A stretch of 64,000 nt of DNA from Ochromonas danica (GCA_015146655.1 VKHL01000136.1:1-64000), one strand, 5' to 3'; shown: positions 11,674 to 21,072, numbered from the stretch's first letter. Numbers and translations: made by a program. Notes: generated from the sequence alone by a model not told the origin.

Positions 11674-13389
11674 TCAGATATTCTCATCGTGTTCATAGAG
11701 CCATTGCGTTGCATCAAAACCAATTTCATCAGGGAAGCGGAACTGACTACTTCTTCTCAAAGCAGCATGCTTATGAGAGCGTACAGCTTGAATGTCTTTG
11801 TCTTTCTCTTCATTGAACATTCGTAGCTGTTGATGAACAACTTGCTTGGCTTTCTCCTTTCTTGCCCTCTGATGAAAACAGTCTTCAACCGCAGGATTCA
11901 ATATTTTTTGTACAGCACGGTCTTTTATATCTTCAAGGTTGGTGGCGAAGTACTGCCTCATTGAGGCGCTGCGACTACTCTCACGAATTCCTTTTCGGTC
12001 TAAAGTGGGAGGTGGGACTTTGCTTCGGCTACCATAACCAAGAGGGCCCACCTCACCAACTCGTTGTATAATGAAGTCTCTGCGATGATTATCATTTTCA
12101 GCATTTTTATAGCCAAGGAGAGAAAGGGAAAGGTCGGCAGAAAAGACTTGTAAACCATCCACCAATACCTTCTCATCTCCAAAGGCTGTCTTATGAATAC
12201 GAGCTTCATCTCCTCGGCCAGCAACAAGCGGGCGAGTTTTAGTGTCATAGAGAAGAGCGCTGGGTGTGTTGATCAAAGGTCGAAGACCAGGATTGGGCAC
12301 TTCCTCGTCATAAACGTAGGCGATCTTCTGCAGATATCTAGATGTCTTCATATTCTTCAGCTCTTTGATATAAGCCGACTGCAGTTTTTCCTTTTTCTTT
12401 TGGCGTTTCGCTTGTAAGAGTTTCTTCTCTTGTTCCTTTTGATAAGAGGACATGAGGAAGTTATGCAGATGATCTGCAAGCAGTTTTGGCAGAATGAACA
12501 TTCGCACATAATGGCCACGATAGGCACGTTGAATCATCATTGCCCTACCCACTTCTCGCGAAAATATGCGAGCAATCTCAGATCGAAAGAGACGGACAAT
12601 ACGACGACTGACAAATCCTCGCCATCTCTTCTGCAGTAAAGTGGCTAACTCGTGTTGTCGTTTGAGAATCCTCTCTGCCATGAGTGCAATATTACGCTCC
12701 ACCATAATGCGAGGAGGCTGATGACCAGTCTTTTCAATCAGTAGAAGATAATCAGCATATAGAAGATCCAATTCAACTTGTCGACGATACCAAAATACTT
12801 TCTGTTGACCTGGAAAGATCTTTAAAGCATGTCGAATAAGCAAAGGATGACTTTCTTTAATAAAGGCAAGATGTTTCTCAGTAACAAATCGCCGTCTTGC
12901 AAGTCGACCACGTGCTAATGCTGCAATCACAGTGGCTGCTTGATCGCGCAGATAGCGCAAACTCGTCTTGGCCTGCTGTTTCGCGAGGGCATAACATCGC
13001 TTGAGATAGCGTCGATAGCAAATAGCAATTTTCTTTGCTGCAGCAACTTGTAATCGCCGTTGTTCTTGTTGCCATTGCCGATAGTTCGCAATATCTTGAC
13101 TGAAGTCGAATGCACCCACTACAAAGTCATTCAACCCTCCACATCGCGGGCAAGGTGGAAGACGATCCCGAAGTTCATTTGGGATTGGAATAGGGACATC
13201 TCCTACATGAAGATGCCGTAGACACTGTAGATAATCGAACTGGTTGATATCCAGGAAGAGGATGAAATTACAATGAAAGCAGGTAATGTACGGGTCAGCG
13301 TAAAATCCTACCCTACCCACAGTCAGACCATCTGTTCGGACTTTCGTCTCTTTCATACTACTCAAAATCTTACTACGCTTCTCTTTCAT
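11674..13389 (-). CDS. IQ-motif protein with N-terminal zinc ribbon
   Basis: An intronless gene for 571 residues. Near the N terminus are two CX2C pairs, CFHC (residues 37-40) and CPRC (80-83), which should form a zinc ribbon. Then follow basic helical stretches with IQ-like repeats that could bind calmodulin: AAAKKIAICYRRYLKR, QAATVIAALARGRLARRRF, LLQKRWRGFVSRRIVR and MIQRAYRGHYVRMF. The C-terminal third has no recognised domain. I do not know the family. IQ-rich proteins of this layout occur among flagellar and basal-body proteins, so a cytoskeletal role is a guess. The first 30 or so codons are included in the repeated block to the right. Confidence 0.75.
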   Translation of the reverse strand: MKEKRSKILSSMKETKVRTDGLTVGRVGFYADPYITCFHCNFILFLDINQFDYLQCLRHLHVGDVPIPIPNELRDRLPPCPRCGGLNDFVVGAFDFSQDIANYRQWQQEQRRLQVAAAKKIAICYRRYLKRCYALAKQQAKTSLRYLRDQAATVIAALARGRLARRRFVTEKHLAFIKESHPLLIRHALKIFPGQQKVFWYRRQVELDLLYADYLLLIEKTGHQPPRIMVERNIALMAERILKRQHELATLLQKRWRGFVSRRIVRLFRSEIARIFSREVGRAMMIQRAYRGHYVRMFILPKLLADHLHNFLMSSYQKEQEKKLLQAKRQKKKEKLQSAYIKELKNMKTSRYLQKIAYVYDEEVPNPGLRPLINTPSALLYDTKTRPLVAGRGDEARIHKTAFGDEKVLVDGLQVFSADLSLSLLGYKNAENDNHRRDFIIQRVGEVGPLGYGSRSKVPPPTLDRKGIRESSRSASMRQYFATNLEDIKDRAVQKILNPAVEDCFHQRARKEKAKQVVHQQLRMFNEEKDKDIQAVRSHKHAALRRSSQFRFPDEIGFDATQWLYEHDENI

Positions 13390-13769
13390 ATTTTATCAGG
13401 CTAGCTTATTTTATTATCATAACATAACAACATAATTTGGTCAAAACAGAAAATGAATCGTTTTGATGATGAAAAAACGAAACCCTCAAACCCGGAAACT
13501 CACTGCAGAAACTCGTTTTCCGAAGGATTTGCGCAGGGAGGTAATAATAGTTCCCACGATTTTGTTTCAAGAGAAGAAAGGCATCGACGAAGAACAAGGC
13601 TGTTGGTGGGAATTGACAGCTGTCATCAGTATCTTTCACTATTATTTTATCCTATCACTTTATTTATTACGGTTTATTATAGAATTCGGAAAGCAGATTA
13701 GTTGCTTATTCTGTAAGAACTCTGTTGATTACCACGGAAAAACAAAAACGACATCAACAATATAGCATA
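13390..13769. promoter_or_regulatory. Bidirectional promoter region (IQ gene / unknown gene copy 1)
   Basis: 380 bases between the divergent start codons. It holds TTTTATTATCATAACATAACAAC and TTTGGTCAAAACAGAAAAT, both conserved in units B and C, and GCGCAGGG-GGTAATAAT followed by TTCCCAC, also conserved there. Conservation across the three units, where the flanks have diverged, suggests promoter elements. That is inference. Confidence 0.5.
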
Positions 13770-14792
13770 ATGGCTGATTATTTCATGAATGCTGTCCTGT
13801 CTATCGATAGTGATTCCCTCGGTGTGAACTCTAGTGGAAGTGACTCGCCCAATAGATTGATTTCGTCTCCTTCTGGTAGCTCCTGCCATTCCGATGCTGA
13901 CGTCTATATTCAATATCTCAACGACCAAGTGAATAACAGCAAAATCAACACAAAGCGACCCAAGAAGCGATCTCGCTTTGAGAAGAATGCATTGGGACAT
14001 GATGGTGGGATCTACTATAATCGCCAACGTAATGGTCGCGTCATCCCACACATTGTCTTGCCTCGTATTCTCAAGAATGATATTCGCCGACAATATCCTA
14101 CTATCTTCCGCAATGCGATGAATAATTGTGATCCTGTGGGTTTGTATAATATGTTCAAGATGTTATATCGACCAGATTGTATCTTTTACAATACTGTGCC
14201 TACTGAACTCACTGCGAAGACTGGCAAGGAGAGCTTCACGTACAATAGCACTGCAGTCTTTGCTGACCGCTTTGGTGGATTTATGAAATTTGTACCTGAT
14301 TTTACAATGGATATTGGTCCTTGTACCATTTGTGTGCGTTCGGATGGAAGTTCCATGTTGCAATTTCAATATCGCATGAAAGGCACGACCTTTGCCCCGC
14401 CAGGCGGTCATCATCATGCCGAGCACCATGCTCCTCATACACTCCCTTCCTCTGTTACCGTTAATGAGACTGTTTTCACTGACCCAGAAGATGCTTCTCT
14501 GGGCACTAGTGATGATGGAAGTGGTGATGTCGAGTTGATTCAGAGCTTTTCGGATGGATTTAGTGTCTCGGAAGACATGTCCAGTGATGAAATTGTGACG
14601 GTCTCCAGTATCTTAAGAGAAGCTGAGAAATCTACGAGCACAATGATGCCTTGTCTTCAACCGGTTCAAGAACCTCTGGTAATGCATTCTTTTCTGATGG
14701 ATGGCGTCGGGACTATGCACCTTGACGAGGCCAATCTGATCTCTACGATGCAAATGACCATGAAGGACTACATCAAATCCTATTCTTTATAA
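13770..14792 (+). CDS. Unknown Ser-rich protein, possible NTF2-like core, copy 1
   Basis: 340 residues, intronless. The N terminus is Ser/Asp-rich, followed by a basic cluster KRPKKRSRFEK (about residues 57-67) that could be a nuclear localisation signal. A central region (about 95-215, with RPDCIFYN and WIGPC-like DIGPCTICVRSDGSSML strands) could be an NTF2-like alpha+beta barrel; I hold that weakly. A His-rich PPGGHHHAEHHAPH stretch and an acidic Ser-rich tail end the chain. From residue 28 onward it is the same as copy 2 at 17712-18734. I took the ATG that aligns with that copy; an in-frame ATT at 13725 also lies upstream but is not a likely start. Confidence 0.75.
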   Translation: MADYFMNAVLSIDSDSLGVNSSGSDSPNRLISSPSGSSCHSDADVYIQYLNDQVNNSKINTKRPKKRSRFEKNALGHDGGIYYNRQRNGRVIPHIVLPRILKNDIRRQYPTIFRNAMNNCDPVGLYNMFKMLYRPDCIFYNTVPTELTAKTGKESFTYNSTAVFADRFGGFMKFVPDFTMDIGPCTICVRSDGSSMLQFQYRMKGTTFAPPGGHHHAEHHAPHTLPSSVTVNETVFTDPEDASLGTSDDGSGDVELIQSFSDGFSVSEDMSSDEIVTVSSILREAEKSTSTMMPCLQPVQEPLVMHSFLMDGVGTMHLDEANLISTMQMTMKDYIKSYSL

Positions 14793-15305
14793 TGTGATGA
14801 TATGCGAGTTTAGTTATATGTAGAATGTGCAGTTAGTCCGATCGTTGTTATGATATGTAGGATTGACAAGTAGGATGTAGGTAGTGTAGGTGTAGCTTTA
14901 TCTTGTGACCAGATTTTGGACAATATCTTTAATAGTCTAAATACGAGGCAGTTTGTATGGGGCAGCAGCTATACACTCTTAAAGTTCTTTCGCTTCATTC
15001 AGCCACAATTTCAAGGTTCAGCTTAAAATCCTTCCCTGCCTTGTTGTCGGACTTTCATCTCTTTCATACTACTCAAGATCTTACTTCGCTTCTCTTTCGT
15101 ATTTTATCTGGGTAGCTTATTTTATTATCATAACATAACAACATAATTTGGTCAAAACAGAAAATAAATGCAGAGTTTGCGCAGGGCGGTAATAATAATT
15201 CCCACAGCTCTTTCTTGTTAACTTAATAAGAGACAAGGAGAGGTGTTACCCCCTCTATTGACATCGTTAAATCACTTTCATTACGACTAACCAGTTGCAA
15301 TTAAA
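14793..15305. other. 3' flank of unit A and left part of unit B
   Basis: Bases 14754-15053 match 16841-17140 almost exactly, so this is a repeat junction. From about 15016 the sequence restarts the unit: a remnant of the first IQ-gene codons (minus strand), then the promoter-like words, ending at TTCCCACAG near 15212. After that it is unique DNA leading into the kinase-like gene. Confidence 0.75.
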
Positions 15306-17103
15306 ATGGCTAAAGAGGAGCTCATTGACTATGATACGTTGATTGATGCACGGCGGTCGTACTTGGAATCACTCTGCATTGCCACGGGTGCAAGTTCCAG
15401 GACAAAACCGAAATCATGGCAAGATGAGTATACTCCAAGAAAGATATGTTGTGGGAGAGGCGACTTTAAGGAGCAGGATGAAGTGCTTCCCATTCCTCTT
15501 GTTTCTGAAATGTCGGCAGAAATTTTTGGTATCTTTGACAAAGATGTGGTGCCCTCGGTTGATATGTATATGTGCCCATAGAGTTTTTGCCGGAAATTGT
15601 CCAATTAAATGAATTCGTGGCAGTGTGGAACGCGGTGATTCTTGCTTCCTGGGTAGCTCCATGCTTCCGAGGAAAGCTAAGAAGCAATTACGGCCCTGAT
15701 GGATTTATGGAAGTTGATGTTAATGGAAGGGAAACTAAAGCTCTTATCTGCTTGATTGTAGCAAAGCAGGAAATTGGGAGCTCTAAAGATCCAATTGTAC
15801 AAGTCAATTTGGATTACAGCAAACTTGCGGGGAAAATGAGCATCGAAGAAGATACTTCAGGTCACTTGCCTTGTCTTTTGATGACTCTATAGGAACATTA
15901 CTAAAAGTACAGTTCGGGATTATTGGTAAGTATGTTACTATTTGCAGTTTATGTGACGGGTTTCAGTTTCAAGGCATAGATTATGTTTCAAATGCTGCAA
16001 AGTTGCTAACAAAAATCAAAAGCACTTTGTCAATTTTGACGGATTACTATGAACAAGGCAAGTCGCAAAAGCAGGATTTACCGTGCTGTCTTCCATATCT
16101 TCATAGATTCAAGATTTATGGAGAAGATGTATCGATCCAGTATGTGAAAAAGATTAAAATGTCAACCAACTCTGCAGTGTTCGAGGCAAAGGTCGTCGAC
16201 CAAGAATCGGCCTTTGCCAACTGTAAATTTATCGTAAAGTTCGCCGAACAGTATTGTACGTCTGCTCATTTGCGGCTTGCAAGTTGCAGTCGACACGCTA
16301 TGTTCGCTCCTGAATTGTATTCCACTGTATCTATCAATCAAGGTCAGTGGACAGCATTGCTCATGGAGAAAATTGAGGGATCCTTATCACTGCAGGAAAT
16401 TCGAAAATTGCCCCCGTCTGACAAGTCGTTCATCGTTCAAGATATAGCTATGGCAATTCAACGATTACATGAAAACAATATTGTCCATGGGGACATTCGT
16501 TTTCCCAATGTTTTGGTGACGAAGAATTTGCGCGTTTACTTAATTGATTTCGAGTTCTCTGGTGAAGAAGGAACGGCAACTTACCCAAACGATCTCGATT
16601 TGGGTATTTTTAGCTGGGTTGATATCGAAGATTTGCCTCATGTTCTCAAAAAGCACGACTGGGCAGCATTCGCAGCTTATTCGAGGCTTATTCGCGCCAC
16701 ATAAGTGGAGGTGCTGGTGATGTTCTAGACGCCATGCTATCCTAACACATGGTGGTGCCAACACTTAAAGTGCTATCCTGAAAAGAACCCTAACACATGT
16801 GCATTCTTTTTGTTTGTTGTTGTCAAATTCCTATTCAATGCAATGACCATGAAGGACTACATCAAATCCTATTCTTTATAATGTGATGATATGCGAGTTT
16901 AGTTATATGTAGAATGTGCAGTTAGTCCGATCGTTGTTATGATATGTAGGATTGACAAGTAGGATGTAGGTAGTGTAGGTGTAGCTTTATCTTGTGACCA
17001 GATTTTGGACAATATCTTTAATAGTCTAAATACGAGGCAGTTTGTATGGGGCAGCAGCTATACACTCTTAAAGTTCTTTCGCTTCATTCAGCCACAATTT
17101 CAA
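15016..17103. repeat. Block unit B, with its original gene replaced
   Basis: The unit keeps the left promoter-like part (to about 15212) and the 3' end (16839-17103). That 3' end includes the last codons of the unknown gene (ACCATGAAGGACTAC onward) and its 3' flank. Between them, where units A and C carry the promoter-proximal part and nearly all of the coding region, lies 1.6 kb of unrelated DNA with the kinase-like gene. Confidence 0.75.
15306..16704 (+). CDS. Kinase-like gene inside repeat unit B, frame interrupted
   Basis: Three overlapping stretches in different frames (15306-15581, 15572-15892, 15871-16704) look like one coding region. The last carries a protein-kinase-like domain: FIVKFAE with the ATP-binding lysine, the catalytic loop NIVHGDIRFPNVLV and the metal-binding LIDFEFSG. 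The HGDxxxxN form is seen in atypical kinases of fungi and oomycetes (FunK1 and Crinkler-associated types); the match is by motif only. The upstream part is unknown. Short introns near 15530-15582 and 15865-15915 could restore one frame, but candidates are shorter (about 30-55 bases) than others in the window, so the gene may instead be decaying. Confidence 0.5.
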
Positions 17104-17711
17104 GGTTCAGCTTAAAATCCTTCCCTGCCTTGTTGTCGGACTTTCGTCTCTTTCATACTAACCAAGATCTTACTACGCTGCTCTTTCATATTTTATCAGG
17201 CTAGCTTATTTTATTATCATAACATAACAACGATGGATGGATAGCTTAGTTAAGTTAACAGTTGGCTGCTTAGGAGATAAAAACTCAAGTCAGACTAATT
17301 ATGCTATGCCAAACTCTCCAAGACCTATACACTCTTTACTTCTGTGTACTAGACTGATGTTTCTAGCAGTTGGGGGGTTATTAGATAGTCTTTGATTGGT
17401 TAGCTATGTTAGCACTACTTAACGGGAGTAGCCGAGAAAAGTCAGCTTAACTTAAAGTGCACGCCATTTGGTCAAAACAGAAAATGAATTTGTTTGGCAG
17501 ATTTTGCGCAGGGCGGTAATAACAATTCCCACACCTTCGACCTCCAAGAGTAAAGTCCATTGAAGAAGAACAAGTAAGAATTGACAGCTGTCCCCTCAAT
17601 AATTTTATCCTATCACTTTATTTATTAACGTTTATTGTGGAATTCATAGGGTAGACTGTTGCTTATTCATTAAGAACTGTTGATTACCACAGACAGAACA
17701 ACAATATAATA
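16705..17711. other. Repeat junction B/C, insert and promoter of copy 2
   Basis: Holds unique DNA with a doubled CCTAACACATG word (16740-16800), the 3' remnant of the unknown gene in unit B (from 16839), the junction to unit C near 17104, and a second remnant of the IQ-gene 5' end at about 17139-17200. An insert absent from units A and B follows (17232-17463). Then come the promoter-like words TTTGGTCAAAACAGAAAAT and TTTGCGCAGGGCGGTAATAA. Confidence 0.7.
17232..17463. mobile_element. Possible MITE-like insert in repeat unit C
   Basis: About 230 bases interrupt the conserved promoter region between CATAACAAC and ATTTGGTCAAAAC, which are almost adjacent in units A and B. Near its ends are imperfect inverted words, TTAAGTTAACAG on the left and CAGCTTAACTTAA on the right. 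It has no coding capacity. It could be a non-autonomous DNA transposon, but no clean terminal repeat or target-site duplication was found. Confidence 0.35.
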
Positions 17712-18734
17712 ATGACTGAATATTTCATGAATGCTGTCCTGTCTATCGATAGTGATTCCCTCAGTATGACCTCTACTGGAAATGACTCGCCCAGCAGATT
17801 GATTTCGTCTCCTTCTGGTAGCTCCTGCCATTCCGATGCTGACGTCTATATTCAATATCTCAACGACCAAGTGAATAACAGCAAAATCAACACAAAGCGA
17901 CCCAAGAAGCGATCTCGCTTTGAGAAGAATGCATTGGGACATGATGGTGGGATCTACTATAATCGCCAACGTAATGGTCGCGTCATCCCACACATTGTCT
18001 TGCCTCGTATTCTCAAGAATGATATTCGCCGACAATATCCTACTATCTTCCGCAATGCGATGAATAATTGTGATCCTGTGGGTTTGTATAATATGTTCAA
18101 GATGTTATATCGACCAGATTGTATCTTTTACAATACTGTGCCTACTGAACTCACTGCGAAGACTGGCAAGGAGAGCTTCACGTACAATAGCACTGCAGTC
18201 TTTGCTGACCGCTTTGGTGGATTTATGAAATTTGTACCTGATTTTACAATGGATATTGGTCCTTGTACCATTTGTGTGCGTTCGGATGGAAGTTCCATGT
18301 TGCAATTTCAATATCGCATGAAAGGCACGACCTTTGCCCCGCCAGGCGGTCATCATCATGCCGAGCACCATGCTCCTCATACACTCCCTTCCTCTGTTAC
18401 CGTTAATGAGACTGTTTTCACTGACCCAGAAGATGCTTCTCTGGGCACTAGTGATGATGGAAGTGGTGATGTCGAGTTGATTCAGAGCTTTTCGGATGGA
18501 TTTAGTGTCTCGGAAGACATGTCCAGTGATGAAATTGTGACGGTCTCCAGTATCTTAAGAGAAGCTGAGAAATCTACGAGCACAATGATGCCTTGTCTTC
18601 AACCGGTTCAAGAACCTCTGGTAATGCATTCTTTTCTGATGGATGGCGTCGGGACTATGCACCTTGACGAGGCCAATCTGATCTCTACGATGCAAATGAC
18701 CATGAAGGACTACATCAAATCCTATTCTTTATAA
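17712..18734 (+). CDS. Unknown Ser-rich protein, possible NTF2-like core, copy 2
   Basis: 340 residues, the same length as copy 1 at 13770-14792. Residues 28-340 are identical at protein level and the underlying DNA also appears identical. Only the first 27 residues differ (for example SLSMTSTGND here against SLGVNSSGSD). Features are the same: basic cluster KRPKKRSRFEK, central possibly NTF2-like region, His-rich loop and acidic Ser-rich tail. Silent sites would be expected to differ if the copies had simply aged since duplication, so recent gene conversion is likely (inference). Its own promoter carries the 17232-17463 insert, so the two copies may be expressed differently. Confidence 0.75.
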   Translation: MTEYFMNAVLSIDSDSLSMTSTGNDSPSRLISSPSGSSCHSDADVYIQYLNDQVNNSKINTKRPKKRSRFEKNALGHDGGIYYNRQRNGRVIPHIVLPRILKNDIRRQYPTIFRNAMNNCDPVGLYNMFKMLYRPDCIFYNTVPTELTAKTGKESFTYNSTAVFADRFGGFMKFVPDFTMDIGPCTICVRSDGSSMLQFQYRMKGTTFAPPGGHHHAEHHAPHTLPSSVTVNETVFTDPEDASLGTSDDGSGDVELIQSFSDGFSVSEDMSSDEIVTVSSILREAEKSTSTMMPCLQPVQEPLVMHSFLMDGVGTMHLDEANLISTMQMTMKDYIKSYSL

Positions 18735-19328
18735 TGTGATGATATGCGAGTTTAGTTATATGTAGAATGTGCAGTTAGTCCGATCGTTGTTATGATATGT
18801 AGGATTGACAAGTAGGATGTAGGTAGTGTAGGTGTAGCTTTATCTTGTGACCAGATTTTGGACAATATCTTTAATAGTCTAAATACGAGGCAGTTTGTAT
18901 GGGGCGGCAGTTGTGCACTCTGCTTGTTATTATGTAGTGGTAGAGTAGTGATTTCAAAGTAGAATAGTGAGTAGTCTAGGCTTCAAAGTTCTGTCACTGC
19001 ATTCGGCCATGGTTTCAAATATTCCCCCCCATCCTGTTGGAATCAAGAAGAATAACGCTCCAAACACAGCAGAAGTGTGAGTCTCCAGGGGAGTATCAAG
19101 AACCAGCGCTCTTACCATTATTATAAAAAATAGCTTGAGAATTTATATCGCTTCTTGAAAATTTATATAGCTTCGCAACGCGGTTTACAAGGTCCCAACA
19201 ATTGTCTTGGAGTGGCATTTGGAGTTTTGGGGATTTGGACAAGCATGGACGATGGAATCGGTCAGTCTAAACAAAGAATTGGCAGCATTTATCACAGAGA
19301 ATAACCTAATAGTAGTAATAGATAAGAT
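18735..19328. other. 3' flank of copy 2 and promoter of the FG-repeat gene
   Basis: The first 170 bases are the shared repeat-unit 3' flank. The remainder is unique; no gene, RNA or repeat was recognised. The minus-strand open frame over 19185-19508 is the shadow of the AAT/AAC-rich start of the next gene. Confidence 0.55.
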
Positions 19329-20441
19329 ATGAGGAATAATAATAATAATAACAATAATAACTCGGGGAGAGGAGGATGGAGAGGAAATAACAATAATGGT
19401 CGCTATAATAACAACAATAATACTAACAACAACAGTCGTAATACTAGTGGAGGAAGCAATCCTTTCGCCACTAATACTACTACCACTACCACAACAAGTC
19501 AACAACAATCCTCTGCTGGTGGCTTTCAGTCAAGAGGCGCGAATAACTTTAACCGTCAAACTAACAACGCTCCCTCTTCCTCTAACCCTTTCAGTAGACA
19601 GCAACAGACACCAAACAATAACAACTCTCAACAACATCAACAATCTCAACCTCAACCTCAATCTAACTTTGGAAATAACAGTAATGCTGCTTCAAGAAAT
19701 CCTTTTGCTTCTTCGGGAAGTGCTTCTGTTCCTACCAATCAGAGACCTTCTGTGATGATGACAACTCACAGCACAAATCACACTCCCATTGGAAGTGTTT
19801 TCAACCAAGGTGCATTAGGAGGGACAGTGAATAGTCAGGTTAGTGGAAATACAAGTGGATTCAACAGTCAACCTTTCTCAGGTGGTCTTGGCTATCCCAT
19901 GGCCTCCTCATCTAATCAAGCAAACAGAGGAAACAATCCTTTCGCACTCTCTGGTGGTAGTAATCCTCCTCCAAGCAATGCCTTTGGATCAGCTTTTGGT
20001 ACAAATACTACTGGCAGTAGTAGTGGTGGATTTGGCAGTCACGCTGCTCCAGCTCCGATATCAGCCGAGATGAGATCTGCTTTGAAGTCGCTGGATTTGA
20101 AAGATGCCCTTGAAGGGCAAGCAAACAGTGATGATGCCGCTCTTGCCGACATGCTGCCAACAAGTGGAGAAGGGAATGAGAGTCAATCTTCTCTTCCTAC
20201 TGCTTCAAATAACACAGCCACTGTCCAAGGTGGTAATGGAGAAGAGGTCATCAAAAAGCATCATGATGCTATCAGTCAATTCGAGAAATGGTTAGAAAGC
20301 AGTCATCCTGTGCTTTCCCAAGCAGTTAAACCAATGCGAGATGAAGTGGCGAAGGTGAAACCTTTTGACTTGATCGCCAAGAATAATTCGCAATGGCACT
20401 TTGTGGCGGGTAGATTACCTTCTTGTGTTCCTTCTAATTAG
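19329..20441 (+). CDS. Asn-rich FG-repeat protein, possible nucleoporin
   Basis: An intronless gene for 370 residues. The first 60 residues are poly-Asn with RGGW and RGN patches. Residues 40-240 carry spaced NPFA, NPFS, GGFQ, AFGSAFG and GGFGS motifs in a Ser/Asn/Gln-rich context, as in FG nucleoporins. The last 110 residues are more ordered, with helical stretches SAEMRSALKSLDLKDALEG and KHHDAISQFEKWLESSHPVL. FG repeats line the nuclear pore and bind transport receptors. No CCCH zinc finger of the Nup42 type is present. It could also be another Asn-rich RNA-granule protein. The poly-Asn tract is encoded by AAT/AAC simple repeat (19332-19440) and may vary in length. Confidence 0.6.
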   Translation: MRNNNNNNNNNSGRGGWRGNNNNGRYNNNNNTNNNSRNTSGGSNPFATNTTTTTTTSQQQSSAGGFQSRGANNFNRQTNNAPSSSNPFSRQQQTPNNNNSQQHQQSQPQPQSNFGNNSNAASRNPFASSGSASVPTNQRPSVMMTTHSTNHTPIGSVFNQGALGGTVNSQVSGNTSGFNSQPFSGGLGYPMASSSNQANRGNNPFALSGGSNPPPSNAFGSAFGTNTTGSSSGGFGSHAAPAPISAEMRSALKSLDLKDALEGQANSDDAALADMLPTSGEGNESQSSLPTASNNTATVQGGNGEEVIKKHHDAISQFEKWLESSHPVLSQAVKPMRDEVAKVKPFDLIAKNNSQWHFVAGRLPSCVPSN

Positions 20442-21072
20442 ACCTTAAATATGTTGTTTTATATAAGAGATTGACATTGAAATGCATTTTCTTAATATAA
20501 TAATATTATGATTAATAGAGTGATGATTGGTTCCACATTTCATAAAACAGAACTATGATTGAAATTCTTGCTTACTCGACGCTGGTGGGTATGGGGAGGT
20601 TTGTCGTCTCTTCTGCACTCGTCTTTTTTGCGCCTACGAAACTACTAAAGCAATTGTGCCTGCTATAGCGAAGATGAATGCAAAACAGTACACGAAGTGC
20701 ACTTCATTCGTCTAGTATGTAATGTACTATGGAGTTTGTTGGGTAGCTACTGTATCCGTGGTGTGTAGAGTTAGATTTTAGAGTTACACTAGATAGATTT
20801 TCTTCGCCGCGATAATTGGTCGGACGGACAAAACTTTAACTTGGCCAACATGTTCTTTAACTTGGACGTCCCGCATCCGTCCACACTGGGTCAACAGAGG
20901 ATTGGATCAAATGGGGATGGGATCAAGAGAGGATTGGATCGACTGCTGTGAGGATGGGATCAACTGAGGATTGGGCCAACTGAGGATTCGTGCTTTTGAA
21001 CAAAAGCAAAACAACCCCAACTCCTCAGTTCAGACAAGCATTTGTCTTCTGCTTTGAATTTAAGCAGCTACC
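20442..21072. other. Intergenic region with short degenerate tandem repeat
   Basis: No gene seen. At about 20890-20990 a unit resembling GAGGATTGGATCAACT occurs six or so times with substitutions. From 21027 the exostosin duplication unit begins (5' flank of copy 1). Confidence 0.55.

Larger units (their letters stand above)
13293..14999. repeat. Block unit A of a threefold repeat
   Basis: Left-most unit of a direct repeat series (A 13293-14999, B about 15016-17103, C about 17104-18912). The unit begins inside the 5' end of the minus-strand IQ gene, runs through the divergent promoter region, then the unknown gene and its 3' flank. The shared left part includes the words TTCGTCTCTTTCATACTA and TTTTATTATCATAACATAAC. 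Bases 13857-14965 match 17799-18907 apparently without difference. Confidence 0.85.
17104..18912. repeat. Block unit C of the threefold repeat
   Basis: Right-most unit, with the second intact copy of the unknown gene. Its 5' part (promoter, first 28 codons) differs from unit A at many positions, while 17799-18907 matches unit A base for base as far as I can read. After GTATGGGGC near 18905 the two diverge. Confidence 0.85.
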
